A stretch of DNA of 64,000 nucleotides from Salipaludibacillus sp047795645 (GCF_047795645.1 NZ_CP181045.1:248001-312000), one strand, 5' to 3'; shown: positions 50,497-60,509, numbered from the stretch's first letter. The notes: generated by a model not told the origin, from the sequence alone. Numbers and translations are program-made.

Positions 50497-51801
50497 ATGA
50501 ATACGGTTGTACACTCAGTAACAATCGTTACGATGGACGACGACAATAGTCTTTTTTATGGATACGTCGTTGTTGAAGAAAATGGATTTAAAAAAGTTAG
50601 TAAAGGTTCTCCTACATCCGAAGAATTGAAATCGGCAAATCAAGTCATAGATGGTAAAGGAAAATGGTTGATGCCTGGCTTAATCAATACTCATGGTCAT
50701 TTAGGGAGTACTCTCCTTCGTGGTGCAGGAGATGATATGTCATTAATGACATGGTTAGAACAAGTGATGTGGCCAAATGAAGCGCGATTTGATAAAGAAA
50801 CTGTCTTGATTGCTGCTGAATTGGCGATGATGGAAATGATCAAATCCGGGACGACAACGTTTTTAGATATGTACCATATGCACTTAGATGACGTAGCAGA
50901 TTTAGTTATGGAGAAAGGGTTGAGAGCTACCCTATGCAGAGGCATGATTGGCCTGTGTTCAGAAGAAGAACAAGAAGCCAAACTTGCAGAGTCTGTTCGT
51001 CTCTTCGATCAGTTCCATGGGAAAGGTAATGGGAAATTGTCGATTGCGCTTTCCCCTCATGCACCTTATACGTGTCCACCCCCATTTTTGAACCGGGTTG
51101 TTGAAACTGCGGAAAAACATCAGATGATAATTCACACACATTTATCCGAAACGAGGGGAGAAGTAGAGAAACATCTGAAAGATTACGGGAAGAGACCTGT
51201 CGAACATATGGAGGAACTCGGCCTATTTCGTCAGCCTTGTTTGATCGCTCATGGTGTACATGTGAACGAGCAAGAAATAAATATCTTGAAAGACTGTCAA
51301 GTGGCCGTCTCACATAATCCTATGAGTAATTTAAAGTTAGGATCAGGTATCGCACCAATTCCGGAAATGCAATCTAAAGGTATTACGGTAGCCCTTGGTA
51401 CAGACTCAACAGCAAGTAATAATAATTTGGATATGTTTGAAGAAATGAGGATGGCTGCACTCATTCATAAAGGCTTTAATGAAAATCCTTCAGCAACAAC
51501 AAGTATTGAGACATTAGCTATGGCGACGAGTAAAGGTGCTGAGGCGTTGAGGTTAGATCGACTAGGTAAGATAACTCCAGGTTTCAAAGCTGATTTTATT
51601 ATCGTAAATCCCAATGAACCACACCTTACTCCGTGGAATGAGTCAAGAGTTCAGTCTCATTTGGTTTATTCAGCTAGTGGAAGTGATGTAACAGATGTAT
51701 TCATTGATGGACAACCGATTTATTTAAATCGTCAACTCATCAATTTTGATGAAGAGAAAATTATTTCTCAGGCAAACGAAAAACTTAAAAAATTCATCTA
51801 A
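50497..51801 (+). CDS. mtaD: Amidohydrolase, MtaD-type MTA/SAH deaminase
   Basis: 434-residue metal-dependent deaminase. GLINTHGHLGSTLLRGAGDD near residue 60 (HxH), IIHTHLSET near 210, AHGVHV near 250 and LGTDSTASNNNLDMFEEM near 300 hold the metal ligands. It resembles 5-methylthioadenosine/S-adenosylhomocysteine deaminases more than chlorohydrolases; substrate is not proved by sequence. Start ATG 50497 behind AAGGAGTG, eight bases after dinG, so probably co-transcribed. Confidence 0.85.
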   Translation: MNTVVHSVTIVTMDDDNSLFYGYVVVEENGFKKVSKGSPTSEELKSANQVIDGKGKWLMPGLINTHGHLGSTLLRGAGDDMSLMTWLEQVMWPNEARFDKETVLIAAELAMMEMIKSGTTTFLDMYHMHLDDVADLVMEKGLRATLCRGMIGLCSEEEQEAKLAESVRLFDQFHGKGNGKLSIALSPHAPYTCPPPFLNRVVETAEKHQMIIHTHLSETRGEVEKHLKDYGKRPVEHMEELGLFRQPCLIAHGVHVNEQEINILKDCQVAVSHNPMSNLKLGSGIAPIPEMQSKGITVALGTDSTASNNNLDMFEEMRMAALIHKGFNENPSATTSIETLAMATSKGAEALRLDRLGKITPGFKADFIIVNPNEPHLTPWNESRVQSHLVYSASGSDVTDVFIDGQPIYLNRQLINFDEEKIISQANEKLKKFI

Positions 51802-52057
51802 TAAATCTAGCCAGATCGTTTATATATGATAAAATAAAAAGCGTACCACTTTCGATGATTCAGATCCGATTTATGTAAGGGCAGTTTGCTAGATAGAAAA
51901 CATCTAAACTGTAGAAAACTTAAAACACTATCGGTATGAGTGGTTTTACAAGGTTGACCTTCTAATAAAATCAATAGGTTTGTTATTTGATTTGATTTTA
52001 GACGATGAAAATAAAAATAGAATGACTCTTACTATTTATGAAACGTGAGGAATGAGT

Positions 52058-52603
52058 ATGAAAGCATGGATCATTTCGATATCTGTTATCTTGCTTGCGA
52101 CGGTTATAGGTTTGTCATATTACCTTTATGAGGTGACTGCTGATCCGATTCGCGATCGCCAAGATGAAGCTATTACTTTGGCTGGAGAAACTGTTGATTT
52201 TTCGGAAGTTAGAGAAGTGAATTATTATCATGGAAGTAAGTCTTACCAAATCATTGATGCGGTTGATGACGAAGGAAATGACATTTACATATGGGTTGAA
52301 GAAATAAAAGAAATTGAAGAAATTGATGAGAGCGAAGAAACAAATGAAATCGAAGAATCTGAGGAATCAGAAGAGGCAAAAATTGAAGTTAGACTTCAGT
52401 CTGAAGGTTTAACGAAACAAGAAGTTATTGAAATTGTGCAAGATGAATTAATCATTGAAAGATTAAAATCGGTTCGATTAGGTATGATTGGTTCAACACC
52501 TGTTTATGAAGTTAATTACATTGACGATGAAGATCGACATTCGTTTTATTATTTAACGTTTGCAGAGGGGACTTATATGCGTCATTATCAATTTTTATCT
52601 TAA
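52058..52603 (+). CDS. ypmB: YpmB-family membrane-anchored protein
   Basis: 181 residues with one N-terminal membrane helix (about 4-25) and an extracytoplasmic PepSY-like domain. The segment with IWVEEIKEIEEIDESEE near residues 82-110 is an acidic, Glu-Ser-rich insertion, making it longer than B. subtilis YpmB. Position before aspB and asnS supports the name. Start ATG 52058 behind GTGAGG, with another ATG two codons earlier. Function unknown. Confidence 0.78.
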   Translation: MKAWIISISVILLATVIGLSYYLYEVTADPIRDRQDEAITLAGETVDFSEVREVNYYHGSKSYQIIDAVDDEGNDIYIWVEEIKEIEEIDESEETNEIEESEESEEAKIEVRLQSEGLTKQEVIEIVQDELIIERLKSVRLGMIGSTPVYEVNYIDDEDRHSFYYLTFAEGTYMRHYQFLS

Positions 52604-52674
52604 TGAGAACCAGCTCTGCTAATTTGCTAACATAAAATAGACGGAGCTGAATAAAAATAAGGAGCGATTTTATT

Positions 52675-53853
52675 ATGAAATTTTCACCACGTGTTACGTC
52701 GATTACGCCATCATCTACTTTGGCAATCACAGCGAAGGCTAAGCAGTTAAAATCAGAAGGCCATGATGTAATTGGGTTAGGTGCAGGTGAGCCAGATTTT
52801 AATACACCGAAGCATATTATCGAAGCTAGCTATCAGTCAATGCTTGCAGGACATACGAAGTATACTCCGGCTGCGGGATTACCGGAACTGAAAAAAGTCA
52901 TTTGTGAAAAATTTAAACAGGATCAAGGTATTGATTACACAAATGATGAAATTATTGTGACAAGTGGGGCGAAGCACTCTTTATCGTTATTATTTCAAAC
53001 GATTTTACAGGAAGATGAAGAAGTAATTATTCCAACGCCATACTGGGTGAGCTACCCTGAGCAGGTAAAAGTAGCGGGGGGAAAACCTGTCTTTATTGAA
53101 GGGAAAGAGGAATATGACTTTAAAGTAACAAAGGAACAAATAGAACAAGCGATTACACCTAAAACAAAAGCGATCATTATTAATTCACCAAGTAATCCGA
53201 CTGGGGTTATGTATGAAGAAGCAGAACTCAAGTTAATTGGTGATGTTTGTTTGAAAAACAATGTAACGATTGTTTCAGATGAAATTTATGAGAAATTAAT
53301 TTACGGTGGAAAAACACATGTTTCCATTGCACAATTATCACCTGAATTGAAGGAGAATACGGTGATTGTAAACGGTGTGTCCAAATCTCATTCAATGACA
53401 GGATGGAGAATTGGGTATACTGCAGGTAATAAAGAAATTATAAAAAAGATGTCTAACGTGGCTAGTCACACAACATCAAATCCAGCAGTAATGTCACAGT
53501 ACGGTGCGATTGCGGCTTATACCAATGATGATGGTTCAGTTGAAAACATGCGAGAATCTTTTGAAGGGCGATTAAACGAGGTATATAGTCAGTTGAATGA
53601 TATTCCTGGTTTTTCATGTGTCAAGCCACAAGGAGCATTTTACTTGTTTCCAAACGTGAAAGAAGCGGTTGACAAAAGTCCATATGATACAACTGATGAA
53701 TGGGTAACGGCATTACTAGAACAAGAAAAAGTTGCCGTTGTCCCAGGTAGTGGTTTTGGTTCACCAGACAATATCCGTTTATCGTATGCAACAAGTTTAG
53801 AGCAGTTTCAAGGTGCTTTAGCTCGAATTCGTAAGTTTGTTGAAAATAACTAA
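52675..53853 (+). CDS. aspB: Aspartate aminotransferase
   Basis: Fold-I PLP transaminase interconverting aspartate/2-oxoglutarate and oxaloacetate/glutamate. 392 residues. GLGAGEPDFNTPKHI near residue 35, SPSNPTGVMYEEAEL near 170, SDEIYEKLIYGG near 199 and SKSHSMTGWRIGYTAG near 235 with the PLP lysine. Start behind AAGGAGCG. It directly precedes asnS, for which it supplies aspartate-derived substrate. Confidence 0.96.
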   Translation: MKFSPRVTSITPSSTLAITAKAKQLKSEGHDVIGLGAGEPDFNTPKHIIEASYQSMLAGHTKYTPAAGLPELKKVICEKFKQDQGIDYTNDEIIVTSGAKHSLSLLFQTILQEDEEVIIPTPYWVSYPEQVKVAGGKPVFIEGKEEYDFKVTKEQIEQAITPKTKAIIINSPSNPTGVMYEEAELKLIGDVCLKNNVTIVSDEIYEKLIYGGKTHVSIAQLSPELKENTVIVNGVSKSHSMTGWRIGYTAGNKEIIKKMSNVASHTTSNPAVMSQYGAIAAYTNDDGSVENMRESFEGRLNEVYSQLNDIPGFSCVKPQGAFYLFPNVKEAVDKSPYDTTDEWVTALLEQEKVAVVPGSGFGSPDNIRLSYATSLEQFQGALARIRKFVENN

Positions 53854-53942
53854 AGTCTAATAATCGCTAATTCGGTGTTGGTAAAGTGAGAGGTTTGATT
53901 TTATGAATTAATCTAATCACCATACCAATAACTATATGATTA

Positions 53943-53972
53943 TTGACATCTTTTTTATAGCAAAGGTATAAT
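53943..53972 (+). promoter_or_regulatory. Sigma-A promoter of asnS
   Basis: Consensus TTGACA (53943-53948), 18 nt, TATAAT (53967-53972). The leader of about 110 nt contains GAGCTT/AAGCTC (53993-54015) as a small hairpin but no terminator and no T-box sequence. Confidence 0.85.
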
Positions 53973-54086
53973 AACCTAGCTATTTAAAAGTTGAGCTTTA
54001 TGGATAGACAAGCTCTGATTCACGATGATGGTCATTAGAACGAAATGATGCAAAGGATTTGATGATAGATTGTTGGAGGGAATAAC

Positions 54087-55376
54087 GTGAAAACGACGAT
54101 TTCAGAAGTAGGAAAGCATTTAGAGCAAACCGTAACCATCGGAACATGGTTAGCTAACAAAAGATCAAGTGGTAAAATTGCCTTTCTTCAGCTACGCGAT
54201 GGAACGGGCTTTATTCAAGGAGTCGTTGTAAAAGCAGAAGTAGGGGAAGAAATTTTTCAACGAAGCAAAGAATTAACTCAGGAAACATCTTTGTATGTAA
54301 CGGGAGTCGTTCGTGAAGATGAACGTGCACCATCGGGGTTTGAGTTGTCTGTTCACAGCATTGAAGTTATTCATGAAGCTAGTGACTATCCTATTACTCC
54401 AAAGGAACACGGAACTGAGTTTCTAATGGACCATCGCCATCTTTGGCTTAGATCGAAGCGTCAGCATGCGATTATGAAAATAAGAAACGAAATAATTCGA
54501 GCAACTTATGAATTTTTTAATGACAATGGCTTTGTCAAAGTTGATCCGCCTATTTTAACTGGAAGCTCAGCTGAAGGAACAACAAATTTATTTCACACGA
54601 AATATTTTGACGAGGATGCTTATCTTTCACAAAGTGGTCAACTATATATGGAAGCAGCGGCGATGGCTTTAGGCAAAGTCTTTTCATTTGGCCCCACCTT
54701 TCGAGCGGAAAAATCGAAGACGCGTCGTCACTTAATTGAGTTTTGGATGATTGAACCTGAAATGGCGTTTATGGACCATGAAGAAAGTTTAGTTGTTCAG
54801 GAAAGTTATGTGAGCTATGTCATTCAATCTGTTCTTGTGAACTGTAAATTAGAATTAAATGCGCTAGAACGTGATACGTCTAAACTTGAAAATATTCAAG
54901 CTCCATTTCCAAGAATTTCGTATGATGAGGCTATTGAATTCTTGAAAAATGATGGATATGAAATTGAATGGGGAGAAGATTTCGGGTCTCCACACGAAAC
55001 GGCAATTGCTGAGAAATATGATAAGCCAGTATTTATTACCAATTACCCGAAAGATATTAAAGCTTTTTATATGAAACCTCATCCAACGCGAGATGACGTC
55101 GTTTTATGTGCTGATTTAATCGCGCCGGAGGGGTACGGGGAAATTATTGGCGGTAGCCAAAGAATTGATGATGAGGTATTGTTAAAGCAACGTTATGATG
55201 AGCACAACCTTTCTCATGATGCTTACAGGTGGTACATGGATTTACGAAAATACGGATCCGTTCCACACTCGGGATTCGGATTGGGATTAGAACGAACGGT
55301 AGGCTGGATTTGTGGAACAGACCATGTAAGAGAAACCATTCCGTTTCCGCGACTGTTAAATCGTTTATACCCATAA
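54087..55376 (+). CDS. asnS: Asparaginyl-tRNA synthetase
   Basis: Class IIb aminoacyl-tRNA synthetase. 429 residues. N-terminal OB-fold anticodon-binding domain (about 15-100), then TNLFHTKYFDEDAYLSQSGQL, motif 2 FRAEKSKTRRHLIEFWMIE near 210, and motif 3 SGFGLGLERTVGWICG near 400. GTG start behind GGAGGGAAT. It has its own strong promoter and terminator. Confidence 0.97.
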   Translation: MKTTISEVGKHLEQTVTIGTWLANKRSSGKIAFLQLRDGTGFIQGVVVKAEVGEEIFQRSKELTQETSLYVTGVVREDERAPSGFELSVHSIEVIHEASDYPITPKEHGTEFLMDHRHLWLRSKRQHAIMKIRNEIIRATYEFFNDNGFVKVDPPILTGSSAEGTTNLFHTKYFDEDAYLSQSGQLYMEAAAMALGKVFSFGPTFRAEKSKTRRHLIEFWMIEPEMAFMDHEESLVVQESYVSYVIQSVLVNCKLELNALERDTSKLENIQAPFPRISYDEAIEFLKNDGYEIEWGEDFGSPHETAIAEKYDKPVFITNYPKDIKAFYMKPHPTRDDVVLCADLIAPEGYGEIIGGSQRIDDEVLLKQRYDEHNLSHDAYRWYMDLRKYGSVPHSGFGLGLERTVGWICGTDHVRETIPFPRLLNRLYP

Positions 55377-55392
55377 TCTTGATCTGTTTAAA

Positions 55393-55424
55393 AGAGGCCT
55401 CTTGATAAAGGGGGCCTTTCTTCA
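55393..55424 (+). terminator. Terminator after asnS
   Basis: AGAGGCCTC pairs with GGGGCCTTT (G-U pairs included), followed by a CTTCATTTTT run. Confidence 0.75.
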
Positions 55425-55490
55425 TTTTTATAACGAAGCGTGTCATTTAGAAATGAGCAATCAACGAACATGAAAGGGAGGAGGACAAAC

Positions 55491-56213
55491 TTGAAAAATG
55501 ATCTAAGTTTTCAATTACTTACTGAGAAGCCGATGACATTACCGGGAGTTTTATTTAGACACTACAAAGATCTAGGGCTCACGGATATACAATTTTTAAT
55601 TTTAATTCATATTCGCCAATTTCATCAAGAAGGCCATGAATTTCCAACACCAAAAGATTTAATTAATCGAATGACTATAAACGAAATGGAATGTACACAA
55701 CAATTAAAGCAATTATTATCTCATCGATTTATTGAGATTGTCGAAGTTAAAGCCGCAGCAGATCTGAAAATTTCTGAAGCTATTTCTATTGAACCGTTAT
55801 TCGAAAAACTCCATTTATATTTAAATGAACAAGATGTCGAAAAAGATACTGATGACAAGAAAATCTTGGAAGGTCAATTATTTCAGCGATTTGAGCAAGA
55901 ATTTTCCAGACCGCTGTCTCCGATGGAAATGGAGATGATTTCAATGTGGATTGATGAGGACCAACATGAATCTCATATTATCGAAGCGGCATTGAGAGAA
56001 TCTGTCGTATCCTCACGCTTGAATTTTAGATATATTGATAGAATTCTTTTCGATTGGAAGAAAAACGGTATAAAAACGGTTGAACAAGCAAAAATCCACG
56101 GAGAAAAAGTACGGAGCCATCACCAGCCTTCACAGAAGTTTCAATCAAAAATGTCCTCACCTCCAAAAAAGCGTAATCCTGGTTACAATTGGCTTGAAGG
56201 AGATGGAAACTAA
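55491..56213 (+). CDS. dnaD: DNA replication initiation protein DnaD
   Basis: Primosomal protein helping load the replicative helicase at origins and restart sites. 240 residues: N-terminal winged-helix domain (about 1-100) and the C-terminal DnaD/PhrB domain with the family motif FRYIDRILFDWKKNGIKTVEQA near residue 185. The ending NPGYNWLEG is typical. Start is TTG at 55491 behind GGAGGAGGA; a GTG 17 codons upstream has no ribosome site. Overlaps nth by one base. Confidence 0.93.
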   Translation: MKNDLSFQLLTEKPMTLPGVLFRHYKDLGLTDIQFLILIHIRQFHQEGHEFPTPKDLINRMTINEMECTQQLKQLLSHRFIEIVEVKAAADLKISEAISIEPLFEKLHLYLNEQDVEKDTDDKKILEGQLFQRFEQEFSRPLSPMEMEMISMWIDEDQHESHIIEAALRESVVSSRLNFRYIDRILFDWKKNGIKTVEQAKIHGEKVRSHHQPSQKFQSKMSSPPKKRNPGYNWLEGDGN

Positions 56214-56878
56214 TGTTGACAAAAACACAAATTAAAGAAGTTTTATCAACAATGGCTGAAATGTTTCCAGAGGCAGAATGTGAGTTAACTCATGCTAATC
56301 CATTTGAGTTAACTATCGCAGTTGTTCTCTCGGCGCAAGCAACAGATGCTTTAGTTAATAAAGTAACGCCAAAACTATTTGAGAAATATAGAAATCCTGA
56401 CGATTTCGTTCAAGTTCCTTTGGAGGAATTGGAACAAGATATAAAATCTATTGGGTTGTTTCGAAGTAAAGCCAAAAATATAAAGAAACTTGCCCAATCG
56501 CTTTTAGATAATTATGATGGCGAGGTTCCTAGAGAGCGCGATGAATTAATAAAACTCGCTGGTGTTGGTCGCAAAACGGCTAATGTCGTTGCATCGGTAG
56601 CTTTTGACGAGCCGGCTATAGCAGTTGATACACATGTGGAACGAGTAAGTAAGAGGTTGGCCATTTGTCGTTGGAAGGATTCTGTATTAGAAGTAGAAAA
56701 AACATTAATGAGAAAAGTACCAAAAGAAGAATGGTCTGTTACGCATCATCGAATGATTTTTTTCGGCAGATACCATTGTAAATCTCAATCACCGAAATGC
56801 AGAGAATGCCCATTAGTCAGTATGTGTAGAGAAGGTAAAAAGAGGCTGAAAAAGCAAGGGATCATTATGCCTACGTAA
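56213..56878 (+). CDS. nth: Endonuclease III
   Basis: DNA glycosylase/AP lyase for oxidised pyrimidines. 221 residues. Helix-hairpin-helix LAGVGRKTANVVAS near residue 117 carries the catalytic lysine and DTHVERVSKRL near 141 the aspartate. The [4Fe-4S] motif C-x6-C-x2-C-x5-C is complete near the C-terminus. Begins on the last base of the dnaD stop. B. subtilis has ypoC next; no equivalent was found here. Confidence 0.97.
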   Translation: MLTKTQIKEVLSTMAEMFPEAECELTHANPFELTIAVVLSAQATDALVNKVTPKLFEKYRNPDDFVQVPLEELEQDIKSIGLFRSKAKNIKKLAQSLLDNYDGEVPRERDELIKLAGVGRKTANVVASVAFDEPAIAVDTHVERVSKRLAICRWKDSVLEVEKTLMRKVPKEEWSVTHHRMIFFGRYHCKSQSPKCRECPLVSMCREGKKRLKKQGIIMPT

Positions 56879-56921
56879 AAATATGTAGTTAAAAACTGAA
56901 AATTAGTTACTGGGAAGTAGC

Positions 56922-56977
56922 TTAACTCCTCGGGCACGGTTTTGATTTATCCGAGTTAAAAAGGATTTTTTCTTTTT
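56922..56977 (+). terminator. Probable terminator after nth
   Basis: TTAACT..CGG pairs with CCGAGTTAA with a three-base bulge, followed by a T-rich run (GATTTTTTCTTTTT). Confidence 0.6.
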
Positions 56978-56987
56978 ACAAACCCCA

Positions 56988-57030
56988 AATAAAAACCCAA
57001 CAAGGTATCAAACCTTGTTGGGTTTTTATT
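56988..57030 (-). terminator. Terminator of recU-ponA
   Basis: An 18-bp perfect stem, AATAAAAACCCAACAAGG with its complement, around a 7-nt loop. It overlaps the ponA stop codon on the minus strand and is symmetrical enough to also stop rightward transcripts. Confidence 0.9.
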
Positions 57031-59668
57031 AGTTACTATTTTCGCCTTCCGGATTCTCTTCTTCACTATCATCAACATCAGGTTCATCTTCACTGGTATC
57101 GTCGTTATCCTCGTTGTTTCGATTACCATTACCATTTCCGTTACCATTGTTATTATTGTTTGGAGTATCTTCATTGTTATTTGTATTGTCGTTTCCGTTA
57201 TTTCCGCCTTGATTTTCATTCCCATTGTCTGGTTCTGTTTCTTCTTCTCCAATATCTTCTTCAATTTCTTCCTCTAGCTCTTCTTCTTCTTCCTCCTCTT
57301 CCTCTTCTTCAGGAATTGTTACTTCCACAGAGGCAGGATCACTTTGTAAATCTTCGTTATCATCGGCAATCGCAGTGACACGAATGGAGTAAGTTTCTCC
57401 ATACTCTGGGTTAGTTATTTGAAATTGCATGTCTTTTGTAATATCAATTAATGAATAGTCACTGCTTTGACCATCACTAACTTCAAGTCTGAAACTGAAA
57501 TTGTCTCTGAGATCTTCTGGATAATCCCATTCAATGAAGATCGAGTGTTCCTCTTCATCGTAATTTGCTGAAAGTCCTTGAACAGGCTCTGCTTCCTCAA
57601 ATTCTTCAGAAACGGTTGTCGGTTCATTACCTCTGACAAAGTATTCATAAATGATCTCACTTTCAGGAGTGAAATCGCTCGGTAGCTGACCTGTAGAGCG
57701 TTCAATACCTAATTCGACTACGGAGTCAGGCTGAACGAAATCAGAAGTTTCTCGGCCTTCGTGAGCATAACCCATGACACCGGTAAAAATTTGTCGCGAT
57801 ATTTGTTCTTCACCATTATCCATAATGATTTGACCGTCTCCTATATTAGGATACCCAGTCCATACTGCTGCTGTTAATTCCGTCGTATAACCCGCAAACC
57901 AACCATCGCGAATTGCGGAATCTGGAATGTTATGGTCCTCTCTTTGTTCTGGAGTAAAATTACTAGATCCCGTTTTTCCAGCGACAGGCAAGCCTGGGAT
58001 TTGTGCTGCTGTCCCTGTTCCAGATTCGACAACATCTTTTAACATATCTGAAATCATAAACGCAGTGTAGTCATTCATTGCTTGCTCAGGTTCCGGAGCT
58101 AATTCAATAACACGTCCATCTGGGAATTCAACTTTTCTCACAGTGTGTGGTTCATTGAATTCACCACCATTCCCGAAAGCAGCGTATGCACCTGCCATTT
58201 GATAAGTGGAAACTTCATTTGCTCCTAACGCAAAAGACTCAAAAATTTCTTCCATAGGAAATCCTAAGTTTTGTGCAAAATTTTGCGCGTTATCTAGACC
58301 AACCTCATGAAGTGTTTTTACTGCTGGGACGTTTAGTGAGCGTCTCAAAGCTTCTCGCATAGAAACGGAACCACTAAAGGTTCTGTCAAAATTTCGTACT
58401 GGATCCCCACTATTATAAGAATATTCTTCATCGACAATTTGATGATATGTTGACCATTGCAGCTCGTCAATCGCAGGACCATAATCAATTATAGGCTTCA
58501 TAGCAGAGCCAGCTTGGCCGTTTACTCTTGTAGCCCAATTTAACAGTTGTTCTCCTTCAGCTGCTTTACGACTACCACCGATTGCTCTGACTTGGCCAGT
58601 TTTCGTTTCCATTAATGTAACTCCTGCTTGAAAGTATTCATCTGGGTAAGCGATATCTGATTGAATCACTTGTTCAGTGTGGCTTTGTAAATCTTGATCT
58701 AAGTTTGTATATATTTTCATTCCACTCGTATAAATATCAGTCATGTCAATGCCTTCAATTTCTTCCACTTCAGCTAACACTTCATCAATATAGAACTGAA
58801 ACTGGAAAGCTTCACGTTCGCTTCGTTGTAACTGGTCTTCTACTGGAACTGCTGTAGCAGCTTCAGCTTCTTCTTCCGTAATTTTACCATTCGTCAACAT
58901 ACGTTGAATGACCGTATTTCGCCTTTCTTCGGCAGCTTCTGGATGATTGAGAGGGTTGTGAGCATTAGGTCGCTGAGGTATTCCTGCTAATAATGCCGCA
59001 TCCTCAATTGTTAATTCATCTAAATCCTTACTAAAGTAGTAATTTGCTGCTTCAACAACACCATAACGAGAATCGGAAAAATAGATTGCATTCATATACA
59101 TTTCAAGAATTTGATCCTTAGTGTATTGTTGTTCTAATTTTACTGCTAAATATTGTTCTTGCAGCTTTCGGGTCATTGTTTTATCAAACTCAAAAAATAG
59201 GTTTTTGACGACCTGTTGTGTGATTGTACTTGCGCCTTCACTACCGAAACCACCTGTGATATTTGCTCTGATCGCTCCACCAATACGACGAAGGTCAATG
59301 CCGAAGTGATCATAGAAACGAGTATCTTCGACTGAAATAACTGCATCTTTTAGCACAGGAGGAATATCATCAATATTAGCGGATGTGCGATTTTCAGCTG
59401 CCTTTACTGTATCCATTTCAGTGTCATTCATATCCATAATAACTGGGTTTTGAGGTAAAGTCATCTTATCAGGATCCAAGTCAGGTGCTCCACGCATAAT
59501 TGCAAAAACTGATATAGCACCAACTAGCATCATTACAAGAATCATGACTCCTAAAGCAATAAAGATTTTTTTCGCTAAACCTTTTCGATCCTTTTTATTT
59601 TTTGATCCTTCACTTTTATTTTTCGTTTTAGCTTTTTTGCGTTCTTGTCTTGAGAATTGTTCAGACAT
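57029..59668 (-). CDS. ponA: Class A penicillin-binding protein 1
   Basis: Bifunctional peptidoglycan synthase. 879 residues: basic cytoplasmic N-terminus, membrane helix about 36-58, GT51 glycosyltransferase about 75-260 (SVEDTRFYDHFGID, GASTITQQVVKNLFF), transpeptidase about 330-640 (SAMKP SxxK, RRSLNVPA SxN, AGKTGSSN KTG), FN3-like domain about 695-780, then a ~95-residue Glu-, Asn- and Gly-rich tail. The tail is low complexity, with long runs of GAA/GAG and AAT/GGT codons. Start behind GAAAGGAAG. It is downstream of recU, as in B. subtilis. Confidence 0.97.
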   Translation of the reverse strand: MSEQFSRQERKKAKTKNKSEGSKNKKDRKGLAKKIFIALGVMILVMMLVGAISVFAIMRGAPDLDPDKMTLPQNPVIMDMNDTEMDTVKAAENRTSANIDDIPPVLKDAVISVEDTRFYDHFGIDLRRIGGAIRANITGGFGSEGASTITQQVVKNLFFEFDKTMTRKLQEQYLAVKLEQQYTKDQILEMYMNAIYFSDSRYGVVEAANYYFSKDLDELTIEDAALLAGIPQRPNAHNPLNHPEAAEERRNTVIQRMLTNGKITEEEAEAATAVPVEDQLQRSEREAFQFQFYIDEVLAEVEEIEGIDMTDIYTSGMKIYTNLDQDLQSHTEQVIQSDIAYPDEYFQAGVTLMETKTGQVRAIGGSRKAAEGEQLLNWATRVNGQAGSAMKPIIDYGPAIDELQWSTYHQIVDEEYSYNSGDPVRNFDRTFSGSVSMREALRRSLNVPAVKTLHEVGLDNAQNFAQNLGFPMEEIFESFALGANEVSTYQMAGAYAAFGNGGEFNEPHTVRKVEFPDGRVIELAPEPEQAMNDYTAFMISDMLKDVVESGTGTAAQIPGLPVAGKTGSSNFTPEQREDHNIPDSAIRDGWFAGYTTELTAAVWTGYPNIGDGQIIMDNGEEQISRQIFTGVMGYAHEGRETSDFVQPDSVVELGIERSTGQLPSDFTPESEIIYEYFVRGNEPTTVSEEFEEAEPVQGLSANYDEEEHSIFIEWDYPEDLRDNFSFRLEVSDGQSSDYSLIDITKDMQFQITNPEYGETYSIRVTAIADDNEDLQSDPASVEVTIPEEEEEEEEEEELEEEIEEDIGEEETEPDNGNENQGGNNGNDNTNNNEDTPNNNNNGNGNGNGNRNNEDNDDTSEDEPDVDDSEEENPEGENSN

Positions 59669-59704
59669 GATTCATCTTCCTTTCGAACTTTAAGTGTTTA
59701 ATCA

Positions 59705-60307
59705 CTAAAGAATGTTATCAATTAGTTTTAAATAGTCAATTCTTGGATGAAAACCAATCGGGATATGGTATCCGTAAGTTTCTATTTCTTTTTTCGTAAT
59801 AGACTTTCGTTTTGTGTCTTGATTATCGTAATAATGAAATAAATCTACAGCTTTCAATAGATAAACTTCATTCAAAACGGAAAAGCTTAACAACGCAAAT
59901 GCAAAACCTTCATGGGCAACGACTTCTTTCATGTGGGTGATTTGGTGATCATGAAAGTTTTTTAATGGAAAACTTGTTTTGTTCTTTGTTTCTTTTGCTT
60001 CGAAATCAAGATATCTTCCTTTATAAACACCGTTATAGTCTGTGGTTGATGGTTTCTTAAAGTAAGCTTCTGTTACGACCGCTGCACTCCGTTTAGGATA
60101 ATTAACATTAACAATTTGCAGCGGAGTAGGTTTTTTATGAATGACAGCTATTTTATGGGTCCTGTAATATTCATTTGTTGCGTTTATATCCTCCTCTAGA
60201 CTCATTCCACGATTACTGAAACGATTATCTTTATAATTGACGTTTTTTTGTTGTGAAAGGATTCGCTTTTTATGAAATTTTTTTCCGTTTGGATAATGAA
60301 TCGTCAT
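59705..60307 (-). CDS. recU: Holliday junction resolvase RecU
   Basis: Resolves four-way junctions in recombination and chromosome segregation. 200 residues. N-terminal NRGMSLEEDINATNEYY, the nuclease core DYNGVYKGRYLDFEAKETKN near residue 90 with catalytic Asp/Glu/Lys, and FPLKNFHDHQI near 113. First gene of the recU-ponA pair (36-nt gap). The 202 nt to divergent yppC hold no clear promoter match that I can defend. Confidence 0.96.
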   Translation of the reverse strand: MTIHYPNGKKFHKKRILSQQKNVNYKDNRFSNRGMSLEEDINATNEYYRTHKIAVIHKKPTPLQIVNVNYPKRSAAVVTEAYFKKPSTTDYNGVYKGRYLDFEAKETKNKTSFPLKNFHDHQITHMKEVVAHEGFAFALLSFSVLNEVYLLKAVDLFHYYDNQDTKRKSITKKEIETYGYHIPIGFHPRIDYLKLIDNIL

Positions 60308-60509
60308 ATCAATGTCCTTTCCCTAAAAAAAAGAAAGTGCTAGGATCACTTTATAAAATAGTTTAGTAATACAAAGAAATCATCACTCCATCATACCACA
60401 TCCTAAACGATTGAGAATAGGATTATTAGCTCATTCGTGAGTAAGTTACATCAACTGTGGGAAAATTGGTATAGATATACTTTCAAAATTTCATGGAGGT
60501 TGTGCAAAA

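Noticed and set aside
51802..52057. Possible element between mtaD and ypmB
   Set aside because: AT-rich with short imperfect repeats only; nothing that can be supported.
56956..57378. ORFs on both strands over the ponA tail
   Set aside because: They are low-complexity shadows of the Glu/Asn-rich coding DNA.
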